Part shown: piece by piece, positions 56,433 to 64,000 of the stretch
Layout of the letters: each line of letters opens with the position of its first letter
Position numbering within the stretch: the first letter of the stretch is position 1
Origin: Rhynchosporium graminicola
Taxonomy: Eukaryota; Ascomycota; Leotiomycetes; Helotiales; Ploettnerulaceae
DNA length: 64,000 nt
Assembly: GCA_900074885.1 (NCBI GenBank)
Contig: FJUW01000068.1
Location: forward strand, 135,434-199,433
Reading direction: 5' to 3'
Position numbers and translations under genes: made by a program
The notes under the pieces: model-generated
The model's input: the letters and a program-made list of their open reading frames with translations, nothing else
Database searches by the model: none
What the model was told of the DNA's origin: nothing

Positions 56433-57086
56433 TTAGTATGCGAAATGATTAGATTAGATTAGAGTATGACCTTCTACTCTAACCTAATCAAAGGTAATTT
56501 AAATCTACTCTAATCTAATGAAAGTATAATAAAGTATAATTAAGTATAATCAAGTAGGACACGTGATATGGAGCTAGCCTTAAAAGAGCTTAGAACCTCG
56601 CTTAAGTTCCCTTTTTAAGCTTAGGCTCTTGCCTCAGGCTTGAAGCTCGTATCAAAGCGAGATTCTACTAGTAAGTAGTCTTAATATAGAAATTACTAAT
56701 ATCTACGATTAAAAGCTAAGGTTCTATTAGTAATAATAGCTTATTAGTATTATATTATTAATTATAATCTAGAGATTAAAAGAAATTACTAGAATATAAT
56801 TAATAATTATAGATTTGTAATAGATTTTCTAGAAAATTCTATTCTATTCTATCGATTTCTAATTATTATAAATAAACGAATATATTAGTAATAAGCTTAG
56901 AAATTCATATCAAAATAGATTCTTCTAGAAACTATATAATATATATATAAGAGTCTCTAATCTCCTATAGAATCCGAACTTTCTTTCTCAGATTTATCGA
57001 TATCTACTAGAATTACTCTTATACTTACTTTACTACTTCTAAATCTGTTATACTCTCTTATATATATATTTATATATATATCTACT
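56433..57086. other. AT-rich filler between gypsy and hAT remnants
   Basis: Begins with repeated GATTAGATT words and a pair of near-inverted TACTCTAA / TTAGAGTA segments (56460-56520), which could be the end of an inserted DNA transposon. It includes CACGTGATATGG at 56561-56572. No coding text recognised. Possibly the left end and leader of the hAT element that follows. Confidence 0.4.
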
Positions 57087-57738
57087 ATGTTTTTTACTAG
57101 ATATCAAACTGCTAGTACTATTAATCGAGCTTAAAACGAGCCCGATTTTACGATTAATACTAACGATTTACCTCTTATCTTTAAGAAAGGTCTATTTTCT
57201 AAGACCTTAAAACCTATTAATCAAAACCCTATAGAGCCTAGATTAGTAACTATTAGGTGTCTTTATAGAGGCTGCTCGTAAGTATAATACTCTCTTTATC
57301 TTTACTTATAATAATATATACTAATATTAAAACTATAATAGAAAAGTCTTTAGAAACAAAAGAGTTAATAACTCTACGAGTAATTATATTGCTTACTATA
57401 AGACTAATCATAAGGCTTTTAATATTCAAAGAGTCTTATTATAATTAGACTCGGAATCAAGTAAGTATAAACTTATTTCTTTATATTTAAATTATTATCT
57501 AACTAGTTATTAGATACTTCCGATATCGAAGAAGCCTCTAGTTAAGGAAGTAGTAGTAGTTAAACTACTATAACTCAAGTATTTAGAGGTCTTAAAAGGC
57601 CTGCTTCGCCTAATAAAGAGCCCTTTAATTTAAAGAAATATAAGTAGCTTTTAATACGATTTATTATCGAAAATAATCTTTCGTTTAGAAGTATTTCAAG
57701 TACTTCCTTTAGAGAGTTAACTCTCTATTTAAACAAGT
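57087..57738 (+). pseudogene. hAT-type transposase N-terminal fragment
   Basis: The plus strand from the ATG at 57087 reads with few stops. It gives FTINTNDLPLIFKKGLFSKT, RCLYRGC, and near the end FNLKKYK then LLIRFIIENNLSFRSISS and FRELTLYLNK. The last block is the hAT 'enter and re-attack' helix region preceding the first catalytic residue (RWI...F..VEN..FR.LL.YLN pattern). The fragment ends at about 57738, and 140 bp later an LTR element begins, so the catalytic half is not here. Confidence 0.55.
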
Positions 57739-60700
57739 AAGTCTTTTTCGTTTATAATTATTAATATTATACTAATCTTATACACTAGGCAATCCCCTCT
57801 TCTTTATAATAAAATACTTCACGACTACTTAAGTAGTATATATAAAGAAAGAAGAGAGTATGACGACAGCTCACCTGAATGTCACATGAGAAGAAGGATA
57901 GATAACAGGGCCTAAGTTTATAGGTATCCCGGTAGAACTAGTATCCGACCCGGTATAGTATCGGACTAGTACCGGCGTATATATATAAGGTGCTTTATAC
58001 TCTATCTCTCTTCTTCTTCTTTCCTTATCTTTTTATTTCCTTCGTAGTAGACTATATAAGATCGCTCTTAGCCTCCCTACTTGTTTATTCTTACTTATAT
58101 ACCGCCTTAAGTCTTATATCGTTATATTAAATAAAAAGATTAAGATAGCTAGAGATAGCTTACTATAATATCTTACTACTAAGTTAGTTATTCGATAACT
58201 ACTCGCATATAGCTAAGATACTAGAGATCTCTCGGATAACTATAAATTAGAGTTTAATTTAGCTTATCATAAATAATATAATAGAAGAGGTTTTCGCTAA
58301 CGCTCTTTCAATAACCTTCTTAGTATAAAGGAATTATAGATAGATTTTAAAGAAAGTATAATAAATACCCCGGAACTTTAACCTCTACGTATCGCCGCCG
58401 AAATAGCCCTAATATATCCCTTTTTAAGCTATTATTATAGCTCTTAACTAATAAACTAGAGACCTCTCTAGTTCTAGGGGAACCTAACGCGATCCCTCCT
58501 GCTTTACCTCCGAACCTAATCCGTTATACCCTTCCTTACTCTAAACGTCTCTTACCCTAGAGAATATTAATACTTTATTAAGGAAGTACTAACTGAGAGG
58601 GAAAGGAAAATAAAAGCGAAATTCACTAAGAGTATAATCGCTAAGTACTCTTATTACTATAGGTAACTCGAACCTGATCCGTTCCCTCTTATAACGATTA
58701 GCGGACTAGGAGGAAAAGAATAACTCTCTAGAAGATACTATAAATAGACTAATCTCTATATAAGATAGGTTCCTTATAGGGGTCCCTCGCTTATCTTCGA
58801 TTCTCTTATTAGAACTAATACTATAATCTCCGCGTATAGCGGAGTTTAATAACCTAATAAACTCTATTCTAATATATAGTACCGAGAGAGAGGATATTAT
58901 TCCTAATAAACTATCTCCCTCTCTCGGCGCCGAATCGGTAGAGTCACGCCCTAGGAAGTCTTATCTTACTAAGAAGATCTTACCCCTAGATAATAGATCG
59001 GACTCTACTTTCCTCTAATAGAGAGTATCGATACGAGACTAGCTAGCTATAAACGCCGACTACTACTCTACGGACTTCTCCCGGCGTGTTCTCGTTTAGG
59101 AGCTAGTTACTAGATTAGCTAAGAAATATCTTACGCCTTAGTACTTTACTAATAAGTTTAAAACTAGTAATAAAATAATCTCCTTATTAGAAGAGAACTT
59201 TCTTACTAGTTTAGAGGAAGATAACTACTATAACGCTTTCTACTACTTAGAAATATAATAACCCGGCTATATACGCGAGACTTTTGCCGAGTTTCGTAAT
59301 CGATTTTAAAGCGCTATTATCTAAAGTAAAGTTAAAAAGAAGAAGTAATTCTTCTATATATAAGATAAGATTATACTATCTTTACGCGCTTTAACCCTTA
59401 TTATTAAACTAACGTGGAATAAGGACTACGCTTCTATAGTTAGATCCTTACTTTCTTTTAATACTAAGTGTTACTATAACTTAGAACGTACCTATCCCGA
59501 GAAAGCTACTACTTAAGTATAGTACCGTAAGCCTACTATTACTATTACGACTACTACTAGTTCTACCTCTTACTAGTCCTTAAGCTTAGCTCCTTAATAA
59601 ACTACTCCTGTACTATATATACGTACTTTTACCTCGGTATAGTCTAGTACTCCCTCCGCGCTAAAACGCCCTACTACCTCGACCGGAGAACCCCTTAGGT
59701 ATTATAGTTATAGATAGCTCGGTTATATTAAGCTAGATTACTCTAACCCGCTTAAGGTTTAATTAATTAACGAATTTCCGGAAGAGGATTAAGTAACTAA
59801 GGAAGTAATAGAAGACGTACCCTCCGAATCTAGACTAATACTAGAGAGAAATAATAAGGCTTAGGTAAAAACTCCTTCTTAGGTTTATATAAGTATAATC
59901 TCTCTAATCTAGACCTTAACTCCCTAATAAGAGGTAAGTAATTTATATACCTGATTATAGTTAGTATAAACGGGCTAGGAGTCTCTATAAATAGCCTAAT
60001 TAATACTAGAGCGAATAGTTATCTGTTTATTAATCGTACTCTTATCGGACGACTATTAGGGGCCCTTGATATTAAAATCGAGCTACTGCCTTATTCTATT
60101 CTAATATATAGTTTCTAATAGTCTATTAGAACTTATATCACTTATTTCATATGTTTATACCTTTCTATTAACGATAAGCGTATTTATAACTGCCTTTTTA
60201 TTCTCCTCGATTTAGGATAATAAGATATAATTATTAGTATTAAATAGATATAACGATTTCAGGTTAAGCTAGATACGCTCTATTATAAGCTACTATAGTC
60301 GGAACGCTATCTAGCTATTCTCTGATATAATAAGGAGATAATTATAATTCTACCGCCTCGTAAACTTAGTATTAATCGATCTTACTAAATCGATACTAAC
60401 GCGCGGGACTTAGCTATAAACTAGCTAGATTAACGCCGATTATACTAAATAGTAGCGATATAGTATATTAATATATTATCCTTACCCTTTAACTTATTTC
60501 CGCTTATCGCTAAGGAATCCGAACCCTTTTCCGCTCTAACTTCATCGAGAAAGGTACTTATACCGAAACCTTATTATAAGTACTCCTCTTAACTTCTAAG
60601 GATCTAGAAACTAGTTCCGATTTACTAAATTAGTACTATAGCTTTTTACTTTAATATAAAACGTAAAGGTTCCGAATTATTCTTTACTAGTATCTATAAG

Positions 60701-60989
60701 ATAGACCGCCTCTTATAAGACTATCTAAATAGCGACTCCCCTAAGGATCCTGATACTGAATAACTTATAGCTGAAAAGCTACCGGAATAGTACTATACCC
60801 TTAAGGAAGCCTTTTCTAAGCGGGATTCTAATATTCTTCTGCTATATTACTTATACGATTATAAAATTATTCTAGAAGAACTATTACTTAATATATATTC
60901 GCTCCTATATTAGTAATCTATAGATAAACTATAAGTAATTAAGGAGTACCTTATAGAAAACCTAGATAAGGGATTCATCGAATCTAGCT

Positions 60990-61560
60990 AAAGTCCCTTT
61001 ATATTACTTGTACTATTTATTAAGAAGGCTGACGGAGGATTACGCTTCTATATCGACTATTATAAGCTTAATACGATCACTCGAAAGGATTCCTACCTAA
61101 TACCTAGGATCGATAAGCTCTTAACTCGTATATCTAAAGTAGTAATCTTTACTAAACTAGATATCTAGGTAGTATTTAACTATATCTATATAAACCCCGA
61201 ATCCGAGGAGTATACTACTTTCCGAACCCGCTTTAGATCTTATAAATATAAAGTACTACCTTTTAAGCTCTATAACGGACCTAGTATATACTAGTGATAT
61301 ATAAATAATATGCTACTAGACTACTTAGATAATTTCTATATAGCTTACCTAGATAATATCCTTATATACTCGGAAACGCTCTAGGAATATAAGGAATATG
61401 TTAAATTAGTATTATAACGCTTAATAGATACCGGACTTTAAGTAGATATTAAGAAAAGCGAATTCCACGTTACCCGGACTAAATACCTCAGATATATCGT
61501 TATTACTAACGGAATCGAGCTAGATCCCGAGAAAGTAATACTATTAGTAGACTAGAAGTA
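60990..61560 (+). pseudogene. Reverse transcriptase of the chromodomain gypsy element
   Basis: The plus-strand phase reads SPFILLVLFIKKADGGLRFY, IDYYKLNTITRKDSYLIPRI, VIFTKLDI, EYTTFRTRFRSYKYKVLPF, YIAYLDNILIYSETL, KKSEFHVTRTKYL and IELDPEKV. The catalytic YLDD box reads YLDN (GAT to AAT), the same lesion as in the neighbouring gypsy element. Confidence 0.85.
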
Positions 61561-63589
61561 CCCCGAAATAGTAATAGCTATAAAATCCTTCCTAGGATTC
61601 TATAAGTTCTACTATTAATTTATTCGGAATTTCAGCCTTATCGCTAAACCTCTCTTAGTGCTCACTCGGCCTATAGTACTATAGAATTTCACTAATAATT
61701 ATAAGAAGTCCTTCGACGATTTATATTAATAGCTACTATTAGTATAGAAACTATACTATTTCGACCCTGAATTATAGACTAAACTAGAAACTAATACTTC
61801 CGATAGTATAATAGCTAGAGTTATCTCCTAATTATATAAAGATAACTAGTAGGATCTAATTAGATTCTACTCTTATGTTCTTAATAGATATAAACTAAAT
61901 TAGGAGATCTACGATAAGGAGCTATACGCTATTATTAAGTCTTTCCGGAAATAGAGACTGGAACTTATATCTCTATAACGCTATACCGGCGTGTATACGG
62001 ACTATTAATCCTTAGAATACTTTATAACTACTAAGGTCTTAACTAGTAAGTAAGCTAGATAGATAGAATTCCTTTCTGAATTTAACTTTTAAATTATATA
62101 TATACTTAGTAAAGATAACGCTAAAGCTGATATCCTTAGCTATAGGGAATAAGATCTAAGGATATAGGAATAATAGAAATAGGATAGTAGATCTCGGGTT
62201 TTATTACCTCTAGACTGCCTAGACCTTAGGATTAACGCGGAACTAGCTAAGTATTATATCGATTAAATTAGTTATATATACCTAATATCGCTAAGGACTA
62301 ATATACTACCGGAACCTGTATATAACTCCTTTGATTTAATCGAGAAACTATATTAATTCAACTGAGAATTGTTCTCTAATAAACGGAATATATTAGGAGA
62401 TAGCTATACTATTAATAATAGTTTATTACTTTATAATAGTTATCTATACGTATAACGCTATACTCCGCTATATACTCGTTTAATTAGTAAAGTCTATAAT
62501 TAAGTTTCCTCTGCTTATTCGAATACTCGTAAGACCGCTGAAATAATTTCTACTTATTACTACTAGAAAGGACTTATATCAGATATGAAATAGTATACTT
62601 ATAATTACCGCTCTTATTAGTACTTTTATCTAAAGTAAACGAAATAGTAAGGATTCCTCTACCTATTACTAGTACTTAGCTACTTTATATAGTACTTAGC
62701 TATAGATTTTAAGGACTTCCCGCCTGATAACTAAAGATTTAATAGGATATTAGTATTTATTAACCGCCTAGGGAAAGACTCTATATCGATACCGTATTAT
62801 TATAATATTAATACTCGCGGGATAGCGATATTATTTATCTAATAGATATATCGTTTCGGATATACTCTTAAGTTAATTATATCCGACTAAGGAGCTTAGT
62901 TAGTCTTATCCTTCTAGTAAGAGTTTTACTATATAATTAGAGTTAAGGTTAAGCTCTCTACCTCCTTCTATTAGTAAACCGATAGATAAACGGAGATTAT
63001 AAATTAGTATATTAACTAATGCTTTAGACCCTTCGTTAATTACTACTAGAGTAACTAGGGTGAACTACTACTAATAATAGACTGCGCCTAAGTAACCCTA
63101 CCTTACGACTCTATCGGTATAGCGCTATATACCCTTAAATATAATATACTACTACGGAATAGCTAGGACTAGAAGTAACTTACCGGATCGATACCGTAAG
63201 AGAAACTTAATTATACTAATACTAAATCCTTAGCTAAACGTACTAAATCCGCTATCGAGGTTATAAAAGCTAATATACTAGTTACTTAGTATAAGATAAG
63301 CGCTATAACTGACCTGAAATAGTATAGTATCGACTAGGAAGTTAGAGATAAGGTATTTCTTTCTATAAGGAACCTTAAGAATTACTAGCTAAGTAAGAAG
63401 CTATCTAGTCTCTAGGCAGGACTATACTAGGTCCTAGCTAAGATCGGATACTCCTATAAGCTAGATTTACCCCCGGGATCTTCTATATACGATATATTCG
63501 CTCCCGAATTACTCTTTAAAGACTCGGATAACCTGTTACTAAGCTAGGAGTTACTAAACCTACCCCTAGAGGTTATCGCTACTTAAGAA

Positions 63590-63780
63590 GAGTAGGAGTT
63601 ATAAGATATACTCGCTATATAGCTCTTAAGAAGTAATTTAAAGTATTAAGTTAGCTAGCTAAGCTATAACCCGGACTTAACTTAGTATAACGCTTCCGAC
63701 CTAATAGGTACTCTATATAAGCTTAGAGACTTCTATGCTACTAACTTAAGTAAACCTAGACCTCCGCGTAAACTAGATTA
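63590..63780 (+). pseudogene. Chromodomain of the gypsy element integrase
   Basis: The phase reads EEQELQDILAI, NLKYQVSQLSYNPD, YNASDLIGTLYKLRDFYA and PRPPRKLD. This matches the aromatic-cage chromodomain fold found at integrase C-termini of fungal chromodomain elements, which target insertion to H3K9-methylated chromatin in related elements. The usual second aromatic (Trp) reads Gln or stop. Confidence 0.7.
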
Positions 63781-64000
63781 GTAGATTAAGGCCTAAGAAG
63801 ACGGAATAGATAACTATAGTTACTTAGAAGATAATAAGCTATTATAGTTACTAGTATTAGAATTTATTACTAGGAATAATCCCCCGATTATACTCTATAA
63901 TAACGCTATATCTAAAACTCTACTTCTTTAACTACTTTTACTTTATTAGCTTTCTCCCCTAAGTCCTCCGGAGCTTCTAGTAAATCTAGAATATCTAGAA

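Larger units (their letters stand above)
57880..64000 (+). mobile_element. Chromodomain-bearing Ty3/gypsy LTR retrotransposon, mutated, runs off the window
   Basis: A 5' LTR starts TGTCACATGAGAAGAAGG at 57880; its right end is probably near 58120. Plus-strand order is gag (about 58400-59750) with a zinc knuckle at 59697-59741 (RYYSYR...GYIKLDY reading, Cys codons TAT), protease (about 59960-60250), reverse transcriptase (60990-61560) with YLDNILIYS at 61343-61371, RNase H (61750-62160), integrase (62580-63400) and a chromodomain with PRPPRKLD tail (63590-63780). A chromodomain after integrase marks the chromodomain clade of Ty3/gypsy elements, common in fungi. Stops replace Gln and Trp codons. 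The 3' LTR lies beyond 64000. Confidence 0.88.

Noticed and set aside
43440..64000. Search for CRISPR-like or rRNA arrays in the AT-rich block
   Set aside because: Repeats found are LTRs or tandem duplications inside retroelements; no regularly spaced short repeats and no rRNA text.

Overview
The window is nuclear DNA of a filamentous ascomycete. The evidence is short introns of about 45-100 bp with GTAAGT/GTATGT donors and YAG acceptors, a Zn2Cys6 regulator, two anion:cation symporter-family MFS carriers, a fungal deuterolysin, a DUF6594 protein, and a 20-kb block of retroelements riddled with C-to-T / G-to-A stop codons (repeat-induced point mutation, RIP). The host genes look most like Leotiomycetes (Helotiales), but that is an impression from protein similarity, not a computed placement.

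From 1 to 43.4 kb the window is gene-bearing. The (+) genes are a short secreted tyrosinase (627-1866), a conserved nuclear-looking protein of unknown function (3334-4341), succinate dehydrogenase iron-sulfur subunit SDHB (7248-8165), an intronless NFX1/FAP1-type zinc-finger protein (16249-19446), succinyl-CoA:3-ketoacid CoA transferase SCOT (32500-34449) and an MFS carrier (36955-38843). The (-) genes are a DUF6594 membrane protein (8954-10090), a BEM46/ABHD13 serine hydrolase (13205-14599), an MFS carrier (19596-21315), a Zn2Cys6 transcription factor (27377-30483), an AhpD-like protein ending in a peroxisomal SKL signal (34588-35603) and a secreted deuterolysin (40760-41970). All exon boundaries were set by eye and checked for phase. 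Two broken genes lie among these: a DUF7580-type gene whose start codon has become ATT (23826-25633) and a mitochondrial carrier with several lesions on the (-) strand (30766-31960). A 715-bp MITE-like element with matching inverted ends and TA flanks sits at 35724-36438.

From about 43.4 kb to the end the window is a stack of decayed transposons with no open frame of 60 codons or more. A complete Ty1/copia-type element lies on the (-) strand (43765-50005) with two 205-bp LTRs and a 5-bp target duplication (TTATT). It is followed on the (+) strand by a gag-only remnant (about 50113-51440), a Ty3/gypsy element lacking its 3' end (51516-56432), a hAT transposase fragment (57087-57738) and a chromodomain-bearing Ty3/gypsy element that runs out of the window (57880-64000).

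The host genes do not form one obvious pathway cluster. SCOT (mitochondrial CoA transfer) and the SKL protein (peroxisomal) are convergent neighbours, SDHB uses the succinate that SCOT releases, and the rest look like ordinary dispersed genes. No CRISPR array, rRNA gene or credible tRNA gene was seen.
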